DNA of 47,873 nucleotides from the IMG/VR virus record IMGVR_UViG_3300008116_000183, positions 1 through 47,873 of that record; one strand, given 5' to 3'. Each line of letters starts with the position of its first letter. Within the stretch, counting starts at the first letter, position 1. This document shows positions 1 to 10,841 of this stretch, one piece after another. The translations under genes and the position numbers were made by a program. A model generated the notes under the pieces. That model saw nothing but the letters and a program-made list of their open reading frames with translations. It was not told where the DNA came from and ran no database searches. The stretch is from a virus.

Positions 1-3000
1 TGTTATAAAGAACGATCTTAGTGCCGGCACTTCTTGTTGTAAATGCAGGAGCAGCAACACCAGTTGTACCAAAGTTTATCCAATTGTTTGTTGCTCCACT
101 AAATGTTAACTGAGCAGAACTGGTTGATCCAGAACCATTTAAAGTTAAACCAGATGCTGTAACAGATCCAGCACTAAAGTTGCCCGAACCGTCTCTTCTA
201 ACAATTCTATTTGCAGTATTTGCAGTATCAGTAACATACCCCTCTAACTGAGAAGCATTTAGGTTAGTAACCTGTGTTGTTGAGCTAACAACTAGTGGAG
301 CAGTTCCTGTGGAAACTGTAGACACAAACTGAGATGCTGTTGATATGCCAGAATAATTTGAGTTTGTTCCACTAACTGCAGTTATTATACCAACGTTGGC
401 ATATGCATTATTTGTATAAACATTGGTAAAGTTTCCATTAGTAAATGTTGCTCCAACACCAGTAGCATTTCCTGATAAAGTTGCAGTTACTGTTCTTGCA
501 GCAAAATCTCCATTAGAGTCTCTTCTAACAATTCTATTTGCTGTATTTGCAGTATCTGTCACGTATCCTTCAAGATATGAAGCATTCAGATTTGTAACTT
601 GTGTAGTTGAAGTTACTGTAAGTGGAGCAGTTCCCGATGCTATATTAGAAATTAATCTTGTACCTTCAACAGTTCCAGTTATCGTGAGATTGCTGGAATT
701 GTCTAGTGTCATTGCTACGGAACCACCAGATCCTGGATCATTCTGACTATCACTATGCGATCCGCCACGATGCCAAGAGAATCTAGAAGCAGATCTAAAG
801 TATAATGTACTGCTTTGTACACCCAATCCATAATCGGTGCTCCAAAGATTAAGCATCTGTCTAGTGGCAGATCCAAACGACAATGATGCAGGATTAGATA
901 TGGTAACGTTGTCAGTAAATGCTCCTGTAGTTCCAGTGATATCAGCAGCAACTAATCCTCCAGTTGCATTTCTTAGTGCAATAGTATTTGAAGTTGCTGA
1001 TGCCGAAGAAGAATACCCATTAAGATATTGTGTATTTAAATTTGTAACCTGTGTTGTTGAGCTAACAACTAATGGGGCAGTTCCAGTAGAAACTGTGGAA
1101 TGTATAGTTGTTGCTGATATTGAACCACCAATAGAAACGTTTCCAGAAGAATCTAATGTAAGTCTGTTTGTTCCAACAGAGTTTCTTGCAATTAAGTTGC
1201 TAGTAAACTGTAAGTATAGGTTATTTGAAGAATACTGAATTTTTGCTGCCTTTTCACCTGTCCAAGTTCCTGATGTAAATATAATATCTTTGTTTGCAGG
1301 AACTGCAAAAGACGCAGTTACGGTTCCACCAATTGAAGGATTCGTTGTTAATTCATATGCAGAACCATTTCCAACAAGAATTGCGCCGTCTGATGGAAGA
1401 GCTGATAATCCAGTTCCACCCTTTGTGATAGGAATATTTCCAACTAAATTGTTCGTGTCGAGATAATATGATCCAGATTGTCCACCTAAAGTTGCAGCAT
1501 CAACATCACCCGTTGCAGAATTTTTAATAGAAACTTGTCCGTCGTCACCTATACTGAAAGTTGAAGTTTTAAACTTAGATACACCAAGAGTTGAGAAACT
1601 ATCTAGAGTTTGCTCTACTCTGTTTAGTTTCAAATTTAAATCTCCATAGTGTGTTGTAACTCCAGAAGCGGATTCAAAACTAGAACCAACAATGGTTACT
1701 GGTTCGGTCGTTGCAATTCCTACGGATTTTACTACTTTTCTGTAACTAGAGTCTCCGGACAAGAATGTATCTGAGTTTGCACTTCCACTACCCAATCTTG
1801 TTGGTGAGATTGTACCACTGGTTATGTTTGCAGCGTCAATACTACCCGATGCCAGAATACTCCAGTTATTTGGATCAGCAGAAGAAGTATTTACGGTTGA
1901 CTCATATGCAACATTTTGTTTTGTGAATGTTACAAATCCAGAAGAAGGAACTGCAGTAATATTAACTGGATTATAAAGAAGTCCATTAATCGATACTAAA
2001 GATGCTGCTTGTGTTGTATGTAGTGTAAATGAGTTGGTTGTTGCAGATCCGACAAAGTAGAAACTATTTGTATTGATTCCTGTTGGGGTTGCACCACTAG
2101 CTCTTACTGCATCACCAACACTAAACCCATGATTTACAAATACTATCTGATCAGTATCAACATTGACTCCTCTTCTCGTTAGGGAATGAGTTCCTGTTCC
2201 GCTAGTAGCTAGGTCTTTCTTAGTAGAAAGTGCATAAGTTGTATAAAGTTCAACAGAACTGATTCCAACCTTTTTGACATAATATGTCGTACCATTAATC
2301 AGATCTCCTAAAAGATTTCCACCTCCTGTAGAATAAACAACTGGATCTCCATCGGCAAAACTTGTAACACCAACAATAATCCTGTCATTTGCAAAGTCTA
2401 TATCGCCACCAGTAGAAAAATCGGTTGGATCAAATGTCACTGAATAATTTGCTGCTACATAATCTGTAATTAAATTCGAACCTGGGAATTTCTGATTATT
2501 TGTTAACTTCAAATAAAGTCTAGTTTCTACAGTATTGACAGAAACTGTAAAATCAGATCCACCACTTCTACCACCAATTAAAACCGGATTATTTACAGTT
2601 AGACTATCTCCCTGAACATATCCTCTTCCACCATAATCAATATCGACACTTGTGACAGTTCCTCCACCACCAACTGTAATCGTCGCTCTTGCACTTGTTC
2701 CAATTCCAGTAATACTATTCAGTGTTACGCCAGTATAAATTCCTGGATTTGTATATCCAGATCCTCCAACCAAACTGGTTGTTGTTAACAACACACCTTT
2801 AACAAGTCCAGTTGTTCCATATCCAACCGAAGTTGGTGTGGTAACAATACCAATGGCACCACCCGCAGATGTTGTACTCGTAACTATATCTCCATTTTGG
2901 AAGTTATAATTTCTTGTGTTGTTATTTAAAATTAAATACTGACCATATACGTCGGATATGAGAACATATCCACTATCGGGTTCAATTACAGTATCACCAT

Positions 3001-6000
3001 TTGCCAAATTAATTGCTGGAATTTGATCAACTAAAGTAGTTCTTCCGCCAGAAACATTTGCCCTATAGTAGTTAACAACCTTAGGTGGTATAAGATCCGG
3101 ATTAATTTGACCAATAGAATTTAGTTGAACAATAGAACTTGGGACAGCATTAGTTGAAACTGACTTATCGATAAAGTCGCCAAGTCTATTGTTCAGGAAA
3201 GAACGAACTGCTTTTTGTGTTGAAACACGACTGTCTAATGGACCTCCAATTTCATTATCTCCCAGTCCCACATCTGTAGAGAATTCTTCAATAGCAACGC
3301 CACCAGAAAGACTTAATCTAAGAGAATCTAACTGACCAATAGAGACTTTATTATTGAATACAATATTTCCAGTTCTGTTATATGCAACAATAAACTGACC
3401 AATCTTAAAGTCTCCGAGTTCATTTGTTCCTGAAGTATAAACTCTTCCTCCAAGAGAATAAACTTGCTCAGATGCTGGATCTGTTTTGCCACCATTTTGT
3501 GGTAATGCATTATAATCAATTCCTGATCCCGAAAATTCCCAGGTGTGAGAAGAAGAGTTGACAATAGAGGGTCTATGGAAATGAATTTTATAATCTTCTA
3601 CAAGGTTTGCAATATTCAATATTTGATTCCCTGTTTCTGTAGAATCGACCTTAAATTCTATGGTGCAGAATGTAGTTATTCCCGTTACTGAGGTTATTGC
3701 AATTGATACTGGAGATCCACTATGATCTAAAATAGTAGAATTGGTTCCAATTCCAGTAACACCAAAATTATTTCTTATTCCTCCAACCTTTTCAACAGAA
3801 ACTATCAGTTCTCTTGAAGAACTATTGTAGGTATATGCATATCCTACTGCTGTTCCACCATTAACAGACTGAGTTACTTGTCTTCCTGGAACAAAATTTA
3901 AAGTGCTCGATGTAGAAGCAATACCAATTCTTTGATATGATCTATGTGTGTCAATTGTTTCATAATTAAAGAATTCTTGATTTCCTTTTTGGAAAGTATT
4001 AATACCTGTTGTGACAGAAGTTAAATCTACTAACCTTGTTAAGCTCTCGTCTTCACATAGTTGGAAGTTATCAATATCAACAAACCTTACATAGTATTCG
4101 TTTTGGTTTGTGAGTCCACCAATTACTTGAGCAGGTATTACACCTTCATGTCCTAGATATACTACTTTATCTCCTTGCGTAAATCCATGACTTGCAATAC
4201 CTATAGTATCTGTTGTTGTGTTAACACCAACTGCAATATTAACAGTTTTTGAGACTACTGCTTGTTTAAATGCGGATGTTTGATCTATATTATTTCCGTC
4301 AAAGAATCTTAGAACATAAAGTTCTTGATCTGTTCTTCCTAAACCAATAACTTTCAAGGTCTGAAGACCACCACTTGTACCTGTTGCAGCAGCTATACCT
4401 CTATCAAACACATAGGATCTTTGATTGAATCCTGTTGATTTGAGGGCATAATATCCAAAGTTAGTCGCAGAGTTTGTGATTGACAAGTATCCACCAGACT
4501 GAGCTAGTGATCCATAACGACAGAAGATTTGGAAGCAAGAAACAACCTGAGAATATCCATCATTAATAACACGCCAACCAATTCCACCAAACGAAACCAT
4601 GGTAAATGCATTAGCAACCATGGACTTACCAAATTCTGGTTGTGGACCAATTACAGGATTTTCAGCTTCTTCAGGTATAATTGCTGTATTTGGAGTTAAT
4701 ACTTTAGATCCATCAACTAAAATACCATTTCCACCTAAGAATGATAAGATAGAGCAGTTTTGGATGTATGGAGATCTTGTAATAATTGGTTTTGTTGTTT
4801 TGACTGCGTATCCAGTTCTTGAAGCAGTTGAGTCTGCAGGATCGTCAAATGCAACAGCATAATCAAAAGTATATTGTGGAATACCAGCGGCATCCACATA
4901 ATCTTTCATTGCGAATCCTGTCACATAGCAACCATTTCTAACTCTAAATAAATCTTTTCCGGCATTTAATGGTCGTATAATAGTATTTCTTAAGTTGTCT
5001 CCAACAACTGCTACGTCTTCATAAAGAAGAATTGGGTTGTCCTCTACATACTCTCCAGCTTCAACAAAAATGCATACTGGATTTGATTTTACCGTAGGTA
5101 AAGTAACAGAAGGAGCAGCTGTTGTTCCAATACCAATAATGCTAGTAACAATACCAACATAAGATCCAATTGCACTCCAAACATCTGCACAACAATTTTC
5201 ACTATATGCATTTGGATTGCATGAATCATCATATGCAAGAGTTAAATCAAATGATTGGGATATTGTATTTTGATAAGTTGTTGGTATTCCAACATTATTA
5301 ATGATATATTTTGAAATGTCGATAATATAGCGATATGCCGCCACTGTTTCTGTTGTTTCTCCAGCAACATAACTAGTTCCAGCATTCCAATATGCTAAAC
5401 CTGCCTGAACGGTCTTTGAATTACCTCCATATGATAGGTCATAAACTATTGCGTCTACAATATATCCAATATCTCTTTTGCAAGTAGTTTCATCATATTG
5501 TGGATCTGTAAGAAGAGCTGGGTATGTAGTTGTTGTGAACCCAATAACCTCTGCTTTAATGAATTCTTTATTTGCCTCAAGTAAATTTGCAGCATCTAAA
5601 TATCTTCCGCCAGGTAATACAAATGACTCAAACGATGCTAATTGTGCCGCTCTCTTGAGTGTAGCAACTGGAGCTGCTTTACCGTCGTTTGCATCATTAC
5701 CGTTTGCAGTCGAAACATAAATTCTATTTTCATAAAGACCAGTATTTTCAAATGATAATCTTCCTCCAGGATTTAGTGTTAAAACTTGTCCAGGAATTCC
5801 TAAGTTTGGAGGCAGAGTTAATGTGTATGATTGTGAATTAGTTGCTGCAGATCCAACAAATCTATAAGTATTAATTCCACTTGTTTGAGTGTTAATTCCA
5901 ATAAATTTTAAGTCATTGTTTAAGATTAAATTGTCGTAAGTTGCTTGTATACCACTTAATGTTGTTATAATTCCAGAATTTGCATTAAATGTTGATACAC

Positions 6001-8812
6001 CACTTAAAACGTTTGAAATGCCATTTATTGTTACTGATCCTGATCCAACTGTTAAGACTCCACTTATTCTAGCATCTCCAGTAACAATTAAAGTTGTATT
6101 GCCAAATCCAACTTTAACGTTACCAATTGTGCCCACTCCAGAATAATTTAAGTCTGTTCCAGATATGGTTTGAATTTGTGCGGTTGTAATTATTCCTGTG
6201 ACAGAATTAATAATTGTTGCCGTAGCAATTCCAGAATAATTTAAATTAGTGCCACTTAAATTTGTTATTGTACCTACACCAGAATAGTTGATATTTGTAC
6301 CATTCAGGTTTGTTAGTGTTGATATTCCAGAGTAATTAATATCAGTTCCCCTTAGAGCCTGTATATTAGCGTCTGTTGCGTTGAAATTGATTATAGTACC
6401 AACACCAATATACTCTAAATTAGTACCTGAAATTTCGGTAATTAGACCAACATTAGAAAATGTGTTATCATAATATAAAGTATTTCCTCTCAAACTACTA
6501 ATACTTGCAACTCCAGATAGTGTGAAGTCTGTAGCAAACAATTCATTGACCGTTGAAATTCCAGAATAGTTTAAATTTGTACCATTTAGATTTTGGATAC
6601 TTCCATTTCCAGAATAGTCAATATTCGTTCCATACAAGGAATCTATAGTTCCGATACCAGTGTACTTAACATTTGTTCCTAATAGAGTTGAAACAGTTCC
6701 TACACCAGAATAATTTAAGTTGGTTCCCCTCACATATGCAATATTTGAATCATCGGAATTTAAATTGGAAATCGTTCCAATTCCGGAGTAACTAATGTTA
6801 GTACCTGTTAGGTTTGGAATAGTTCCAAATCCAGAAACATTAATATCTGACGAATTTAATGTTGTAAATGTTCCAACACCAGAATAGTTAATATCTGTAC
6901 CGGATATGCTAGAAATTGTACCTATACCAGAATAATTTAAGTTAGTCCCAATTATATTTGCAATAGATCCAATTCCAGCATATTCTAAATTTGTACCTTT
7001 AAGTTCTGGAATAGTTCCAATTCCAGAGGAATTTAAATTTATTGTCGTTACGTCGTCAAAGGATCCTTCTAAAAATGTTGCAGTATCTCCATCTAATGTG
7101 GTTACTGTTCCACTAGAATAATTTAAAGTACTTCCGCTAATGTCAGAAATATTTGCTGTGGTACTGTTAAGAGTTGCAATAGTACCAATACCAGAATAAT
7201 TTATGTTAGTTCCTTCTAAGTATTGGAGTGTGCTTATTCCAGAATAATTGATATTGGTACCAGATAAGGTATCGATTGTTCCAATTCCAGAATAGTTTAG
7301 ATTTGTTCCTCTTAAAGTATCTAGTGAAGAAATGCCAACATTTTCAATATCAGTTGTTTTTAATTGAGATATTGTACCAACACCAGAATAATTTAAATTT
7401 GTACCATTTATCGTTGCAAAACTACTTATTCCACTGTAGTTTATGTTAGTGCCATTTAAATCTGCGACAGTACCAACACCAGAATAATTTAGATTTGTTC
7501 CATTTAAATATGCTAATGTGCTTACTCCAACATACTCTATGTCAGATCCTTTAAGATTTGATACTGTACTTAATCCAGTATAATTTAATGTTGATCCTTC
7601 AAGTGTAGAAATTGTTGCAATTCCACTTATTACAATATCTGTCGAAGCAACAGATGTAAAGTTTGCATTATTATAGGTTATTTGATCTCCACTAAGAGTT
7701 GGTATATCTGCGCTTGCAAATGTCGCTATTCCACTGTAGTTTATATCTACACCATTTAGTGAGGATATTGTTCCTATACCAGTATAAGATAGATTAGATC
7801 CTCTTAAATCTGATAATGTGCTTACCCCAGAATAATACAAATCTGTACCTATTAATCTGGATATTGTTCCTACACCAGAGTAATTTAGGTTCTCTCCAAT
7901 TAACGTTGTAACACTTCCAACACCAGAATAATTGATATTTGTACCAGATAAGGTATCAATTGTTCCAATTCCAGAATAGTTTAGATTTTCTCCAGTTAGA
8001 GTATTAATTGTGGAAATACCTGAATAATTTAGGTTTTGTCCATTTATTTTACCAATATATCCATCTGAATATGACAATCCTATGCCACTTATTGTTGTAA
8101 TTATACCAACACCAAAATTACCAATAGATGCATAAATATCCGAACTAAGTCCAACGGAAGTTGCATTTATACTTCCAAAAGTTCCAACTCCACTATAGGT
8201 TAAAAACGTTCCTGAAATATTGGTAACTACACCAACAGCGGACCTTAGATTTTGTAAAGTAGAAATACCAGAATAATTTGCATTTACTCCAGTTAAGTTT
8301 GTAATAATTCCTACGTTATATTCTAATCCTGATCCAGATAAAGAAGTTATAATTCCGACCGAATAATTTAATTCATATCCTTGTAAGGTATTTGCAATAC
8401 CAACACCATATGTTAAAGTATCTACAGAAAGAGTACCAATAGTACCAACACCAGTAGCAACAATATTTGTCGATTGTACTGAAGTTGTTTCAACTAAATT
8501 TGTGAGTACAGTATTTGCAGCAAGAGCTGATGGGTCCAAATAACTGCTACCAGTTTTATATGTTGTATTGGTAATGGTTATACCAGAACCAATTCTTATC
8601 TCTCCACCATCTCCGTCAAGAGTAACTGTATTCCCAGAACCAAAAGTCGCTATTCCAGAAACCTTTGCTGTACCAAAAACTTCTAAATCAGAAGAAGCAT
8701 TATTGGTTTTTATACCAACCCTACCAATAGTTGTAATTACAGTGTTATTCTCTGTAAAAGAACTTACACCAACATTTAACTGAGATTTTCTTCCGCTTAG
8801 AAATTTGTCCAT
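1..8812 (-). CDS. Giant fiber/appendage protein, partial (C-terminus beyond left edge)
   Basis: The ATG at 8812 opens a frame (MDKFLSGRKSQLN) that was sampled at about 15 places and is open to base 2, giving some 2937 residues with no stop in the window. Residues roughly 1-950 are tandem short repeats of the type GTNLNYSGIGTIxxL, a likely beta-structured shaft. At about residues 1240-1480 (bases 4400-5100) is a stretch resembling a right-handed beta-helix, with EDVAVVGDNLRN and SPYIQNCS-like motifs also found in the 526-residue protein at 9202-10782. Near the left edge are repeats of GTAPLxVxSTTQVTNLNAS followed by LEGYVTDTANTANRIVRRD, typical of large T4-like cyanophage fibers. It is the last gene of the fiber cluster. 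Function in host binding is inferred from architecture only. The plus-strand frames inside it are shadows. Confidence 0.85.
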   Translation of the reverse strand, partial: MDKFLSGRKSQLNVGVSSFTENNTVITTIGRVGIKTNNASSDLEVFGTAKVSGIATFGSGNTVTLDGDGGEIRIGSGITITNTTYKTGSSYLDPSALAANTVLTNLVETTSVQSTNIVATGVGTIGTLSVDTLTYGVGIANTLQGYELNYSVGIITSLSGSGLEYNVGIITNLTGVNANYSGISTLQNLRSAVGVVTNISGTFLTYSGVGTFGSINATSVGLSSDIYASIGNFGVGIITTISGIGLSYSDGYIGKINGQNLNYSGISTINTLTGENLNYSGIGTIDTLSGTNINYSGVGSVTTLIGENLNYSGVGTISRLIGTDLYYSGVSTLSDLRGSNLSYTGIGTISSLNGVDINYSGIATFASADIPTLSGDQITYNNANFTSVASTDIVISGIATISTLEGSTLNYTGLSTVSNLKGSDIEYVGVSTLAYLNGTNLNYSGVGTVADLNGTNINYSGISSFATINGTNLNYSGVGTISQLKTTDIENVGISSLDTLRGTNLNYSGIGTIDTLSGTNINYSGISTLQYLEGTNINYSGIGTIATLNSTTANISDISGSTLNYSSGTVTTLDGDTATFLEGSFDDVTTINLNSSGIGTIPELKGTNLEYAGIGSIANIIGTNLNYSGIGTISSISGTDINYSGVGTFTTLNSSDINVSGFGTIPNLTGTNISYSGIGTISNLNSDDSNIAYVRGTNLNYSGVGTVSTLLGTNVKYTGIGTIDSLYGTNIDYSGNGSIQNLNGTNLNYSGISTVNELFATDFTLSGVASISSLRGNTLYYDNTFSNVGLITEISGTNLEYIGVGTIINFNATDANIQALRGTDINYSGISTLTNLNGTNINYSGVGTITNLSGTNLNYSGIATATIINSVTGIITTAQIQTISGTDLNYSGVGTIGNVKVGFGNTTLIVTGDARISGVLTVGSGSVTINGISNVLSGVSTFNANSGIITTLSGIQATYDNLILNNDLKFIGINTQTSGINTYRFVGSAATNSQSYTLTLPPNLGIPGQVLTLNPGGRLSFENTGLYENRIYVSTANGNDANDGKAAPVATLKRAAQLASFESFVLPGGRYLDAANLLEANKEFIKAEVIGFTTTTYPALLTDPQYDETTCKRDIGYIVDAIVYDLSYGGNSKTVQAGLAYWNAGTSYVAGETTETVAAYRYIIDISKYIINNVGIPTTYQNTISQSFDLTLAYDDSCNPNAYSENCCADVWSAIGSYVGIVTSIIGIGTTAAPSVTLPTVKSNPVCIFVEAGEYVEDNPILLYEDVAVVGDNLRNTIIRPLNAGKDLFRVRNGCYVTGFAMKDYVDAAGIPQYTFDYAVAFDDPADSTASRTGYAVKTTKPIITRSPYIQNCSILSFLGGNGILVDGSKVLTPNTAIIPEEAENPVIGPQPEFGKSMVANAFTMVSFGGIGWRVINDGYSQVVSCFQIFCRYGSLAQSGGYLSITNSATNFGYYALKSTGFNQRSYVFDRGIAAATGTSGGLQTLKVIGLGRTDQELYVLRFFDGNNIDQTSAFKQAVVSKTVNIAVGVNTTTDTIGIASHGFTQGDKVVYLGHEGVIPAQVIGGLTNQNEYYVRFVDIDNFQLCEDESLTRLVDLTSVTTGINTFQKGNQEFFNYETIDTHRSYQRIGIASTSSTLNFVPGRQVTQSVNGGTAVGYAYTYNSSSRELIVSVEKVGGIRNNFGVTGIGTNSTILDHSGSPVSIAITSVTGITTFCTIEFKVDSTETGNQILNIANLVEDYKIHFHRPSIVNSSSHTWEFSGSGIDYNALPQNGGKTDPASEQVYSLGGRVYTSGTNELGDFKIGQFIVAYNRTGNIVFNNKVSIGQLDSLRLSLSGGVAIEEFSTDVGLGDNEIGGPLDSRVSTQKAVRSFLNNRLGDFIDKSVSTNAVPSSIVQLNSIGQINPDLIPPKVVNYYRANVSGGRTTLVDQIPAINLANGDTVIEPDSGYVLISDVYGQYLILNNNTRNYNFQNGDIVTSTTSAGGAIGIVTTPTSVGYGTTGLVKGVLLTTTSLVGGSGYTNPGIYTGVTLNSITGIGTSARATITVGGGGTVTSVDIDYGGRGYVQGDSLTVNNPVLIGGRSGGSDFTVSVNTVETRLYLKLTNNQKFPGSNLITDYVAANYSVTFDPTDFSTGGDIDFANDRIIVGVTSFADGDPVVYSTGGGNLLGDLINGTTYYVKKVGISSVELYTTYALSTKKDLATSGTGTHSLTRRGVNVDTDQIVFVNHGFSVGDAVRASGATPTGINTNSFYFVGSATTNSFTLHTTQAASLVSINGLLYNPVNITAVPSSGFVTFTKQNVAYESTVNTSSADPNNWSILASGSIDAANITSGTISPTRLGSGSANSDTFLSGDSSYRKVVKSVGIATTEPVTIVGSSFESASGVTTHYGDLNLKLNRVEQTLDSFSTLGVSKFKTSTFSIGDDGQVSIKNSATGDVDAATLGGQSGSYYLDTNNLVGNIPITKGGTGLSALPSDGAILVGNGSAYELTTNPSIGGTVTASFAVPANKDIIFTSGTWTGEKAAKIQYSSNNLYLQFTSNLIARNSVGTNRLTLDSSGNVSIGGSISATTIHSTVSTGTAPLVVSSTTQVTNLNTQYLNGYSSSASATSNTIALRNATGGLVAADITGTTGAFTDNVTISNPASLSFGSATRQMLNLWSTDYGLGVQSSTLYFRSASRFSWHRGGSHSDSQNDPGSGGSVAMTLDNSSNLTITGTVEGTRLISNIASGTAPLTVTSTTQVTNLNASYLEGYVTDTANTANRIVRRDSNGDFAARTVTATLSGNATGVGATFTNGNFTNVYTNNAYANVGIITAVSGTNSNYSGISTASQFVSTVSTGTAPLVVSSTTQVTNLNASQLEGYVTDTANTANRIVRRDGSGNFSAGSVTASGLTLNGSGSTSSAQLTFSGATNNWINFGTTGVAAPAFTTRSAGTKIVLYN

Positions 8813-8853
8813 TTTTTATATAAAGTCCTACTTTAATAATAGTTTGTTAATTA

Positions 8854-9198
8854 TTAGTTGAGTGTTTCTAAAACACTTGCTATAAATTTTAAATTTCCTG
8901 TGGATCCTACACCTGTTATATTTAACTTATCTCCGGATTCAAGTACTAGTTTTCCGGATATTAAATTTGCAGAATCATTTGAAGGAATTGCAAAATCCTT
9001 TACAATCTCAGTTGTTACTGCAGTTCCTGAAACAGATCTTTCGTGCGAAAATGTGATCGTATGTGATTCGGTGTCAACATTTGCAACCTGTGCAAGAAGA
9101 ACAACACCAGAGTATCCTACAGGTGCAGTATATATCCCAACTTTATTTGGAGTAACTGCGTGTGTTACTGTTTTGAATACGTTTAAAGCTAATGCCAT
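8854..9198 (-). CDS. Small conserved virion-associated protein of T4-like cyanophages
   Basis: This 114-residue protein begins MALALNVFKTVTHAVTPNKV and contains IYTAPVGYSGVVLLAQVANV, then a FSHER segment and GKLVLESGDKLNITG. It has no signal peptide or membrane segment, and its alternating hydrophobic pattern suggests a compact beta-sandwich. I recognise the pattern (YTAP-GY-G-VLLAQ, then KLVLE-GD) from small proteins among the fiber genes of marine T4-like phages, where the role is unassigned. It starts 3 bp after the stop of the 526-residue fiber gene, and 41 bp separate it from the giant fiber downstream. A part in fiber attachment is possible but only inferred from position. Confidence 0.7.
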   Translation of the reverse strand: MALALNVFKTVTHAVTPNKVGIYTAPVGYSGVVLLAQVANVDTESHTITFSHERSVSGTAVTTEIVKDFAIPSNDSANLISGKLVLESGDKLNITGVGSTGNLKFIASVLETLN

Positions 9199-9201
9199 TT
9201 T

Positions 9202-10782
9202 TTATCCTCCTAGTGCTAAAATAAATGGAGTCATTGTAGTAAATAAACTCTTTGAATAGAAGTTTCCTGATATTGTTCCGGTTTGTTGATTTACCGTAAC
9301 CCCATCACCTATTCTAAAGTTTCCAGACTGATCAGTAGACGTGTATACAACTAATCCACCATTTCTCGCATCTGTTTCATTTTCTTGTATTGGTATTCCT
9401 CCTGCTGAAGGAAGAGCACTAGAAATTGTTATGCCAGAACCTACATATTCAAATGAGTGACCAGAAGCCAATATTCTACTTTGTTTAAAGAATGGGACTG
9501 TTGATCCAACACCAACAGAATATGGAACATTATCACTTAATGTAATTGTCGAAATTCCTGAAGAAATTGGCGTGGAACTTTCGATCACATAATACGTCGG
9601 TAATATAGATGCAATTGCTGTTGCGGTATTGATCCCAACATCTGGTGAAGATATTGTTATCGTTGGAACAGATTCATATCCTCTGCCACTGGAGACGACT
9701 TGAATATTAATAACACTACCATTATCAATTTCTGCTACTGCCTGTGCTTGTATTCCCCAAGAAGTTGATGGTGGAGAAATTGTTACTGTTGGTGCAGAAG
9801 TATAACCTGTACCACCTGCCGAAACAGTAACTTTTTCGACGGTACTGTACAATTTATCGAAATAAACTACTTGACCATCATATGGTCTCGTATTACTAAG
9901 TCCTGAAATAACAAATTCATTGCTGTTTGCGGATGCATATGAAGTTACAATACCAGTAAATTGAGTAGAACTTACTCCATCTGCAACCAATGCATAGTTC
10001 CCAAACGAAGAGTTTGAGTTTGTCAGATCACATGCTCCACCCGATCCACAATAGACTGCAATATCGTTACAAATAGTGAATAGAGAAACTAATTGTGCAT
10101 AACCACTGTTAGTAATAGAGACACCTATTCCACCTTGATTGTACTGAGTATAGCTATCAAGGACCATTGATTTTAAATTGCCACTTGCATGATTTCCATC
10201 AATTTTCATTCCAATGCTATTTGGAATGAAATTAGTACAATTTTGAATATATGGTGATTGTGTAATTGTTCCTGCACCTACTGGATTAAATGCAAATATT
10301 GCTTTTCCAGAATTTAGAGTGCCTGTATAAGACATCTCTGCAACATAGTTTCCATTTGTCACATAAAATAAATCAGAAGTTGCATTTTGTGGAGATACTG
10401 ATACTTCTCTTAAACTATCTCCAATTATTGATACTTGTTCTGGAATTGAAAGAGGGTTATTCTCTAGATAAGATCCAGCACTAACTTTAATAACTGTTCC
10501 TGTTGTTGCTGCTGTGAGTGCTGCTCCGATTGTTCTTTTCGCGTCTCCAAGTTTTTTTCCTGTGTTTGTATCGCTTCCGTCTTGTGTGACATAAAGAATA
10601 TTAGTAACTGTTGCTCCAGCACCAAGTCTTACAATATCGGTGCCAATTCCTGTTCTTTCTCTGCGGGCATATAACTCTGCATCATATGTATTAAGTCCAA
10701 GTTCTCCCAAAGGCAAATCACTTATCTGCGGTGATTTACCGGGAACTGCGGATCTTTTAATTCTAATTATAGGGGATGCCAT
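9202..10782 (-). CDS. Tail-fiber-like protein with beta-helix domain
   Basis: This 526-residue protein opens with an Mtd-like fiber N-terminus (IRIKRSAVPGKSP, then DLPLGELGLNTYDAELYAR), a pattern of phage fiber proteins that starts 'kRs..pg..P...L..GElg.N'. Residues about 60-280 look like a right-handed parallel beta-helix: LYVTQDGSDTNTG, VGDSLREVSVSPQNATSD, SPYIQNCTN, VSLFTICNDIAVYC. Residues about 310-385 hold two Gly-rich modules (SAGGTGYTSAPTVTISPP and GRGYESVPTITIS). The beta-helix is paralogous to one in the giant fiber at 1-8812. The start ATG lies 57 bp after the upstream gene, behind a late-promoter-like motif and a hairpin. A surface-binding or depolymerase-like role is possible; no catalytic residues could be assigned. 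Confidence 0.75.
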   Translation of the reverse strand: MASPIIRIKRSAVPGKSPQISDLPLGELGLNTYDAELYARRERTGIGTDIVRLGAGATVTNILYVTQDGSDTNTGKKLGDAKRTIGAALTAATTGTVIKVSAGSYLENNPLSIPEQVSIIGDSLREVSVSPQNATSDLFYVTNGNYVAEMSYTGTLNSGKAIFAFNPVGAGTITQSPYIQNCTNFIPNSIGMKIDGNHASGNLKSMVLDSYTQYNQGGIGVSITNSGYAQLVSLFTICNDIAVYCGSGGACDLTNSNSSFGNYALVADGVSSTQFTGIVTSYASANSNEFVISGLSNTRPYDGQVVYFDKLYSTVEKVTVSAGGTGYTSAPTVTISPPSTSWGIQAQAVAEIDNGSVINIQVVSSGRGYESVPTITISSPDVGINTATAIASILPTYYVIESSTPISSGISTITLSDNVPYSVGVGSTVPFFKQSRILASGHSFEYVGSGITISSALPSAGGIPIQENETDARNGGLVVYTSTDQSGNFRIGDGVTVNQQTGTISGNFYSKSLFTTMTPFILALGG

Positions 10783-10806
10783 TTAATGCAAATCGGTATA
10801 TACCTC

Positions 10807-10829
10807 AAAGTTCAGTATAAATGAACTTT
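10807..10829 (-). other. Intergenic inverted repeat
   Basis: The arms aaagttca and tgaacttt flank a 7-base loop between the stop at 10840 and the ATG at 10782. On the minus transcript the hairpin is followed by GAGG, not a U-run, so it is a weak terminator candidate in the gene direction. It sits in the likely 5' leader of the 526-residue fiber gene. Confidence 0.5.
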
Positions 10830-10833
10830 TATA

Positions 10834-10841
10834 TATTTATC
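10834..10841 (-). promoter_or_regulatory. T4-late-like promoter motif GATAAATA
   Basis: GATAAATA on the minus strand matches the T4 late consensus TATAAATA in 7 of 8 positions. It overlaps the stop of the small coiled-coil gene and lies about 50 bp upstream of the ATG at 10782. Recognition by a gp55/gp33/gp45-type late system is inferred. Confidence 0.4.

Noticed and set aside
423-1238. Plus- and minus-strand frames of 78-133 residues
   Set aside because: They lie in other registers of the giant fiber gene, which is open through the whole region in one minus-strand frame.
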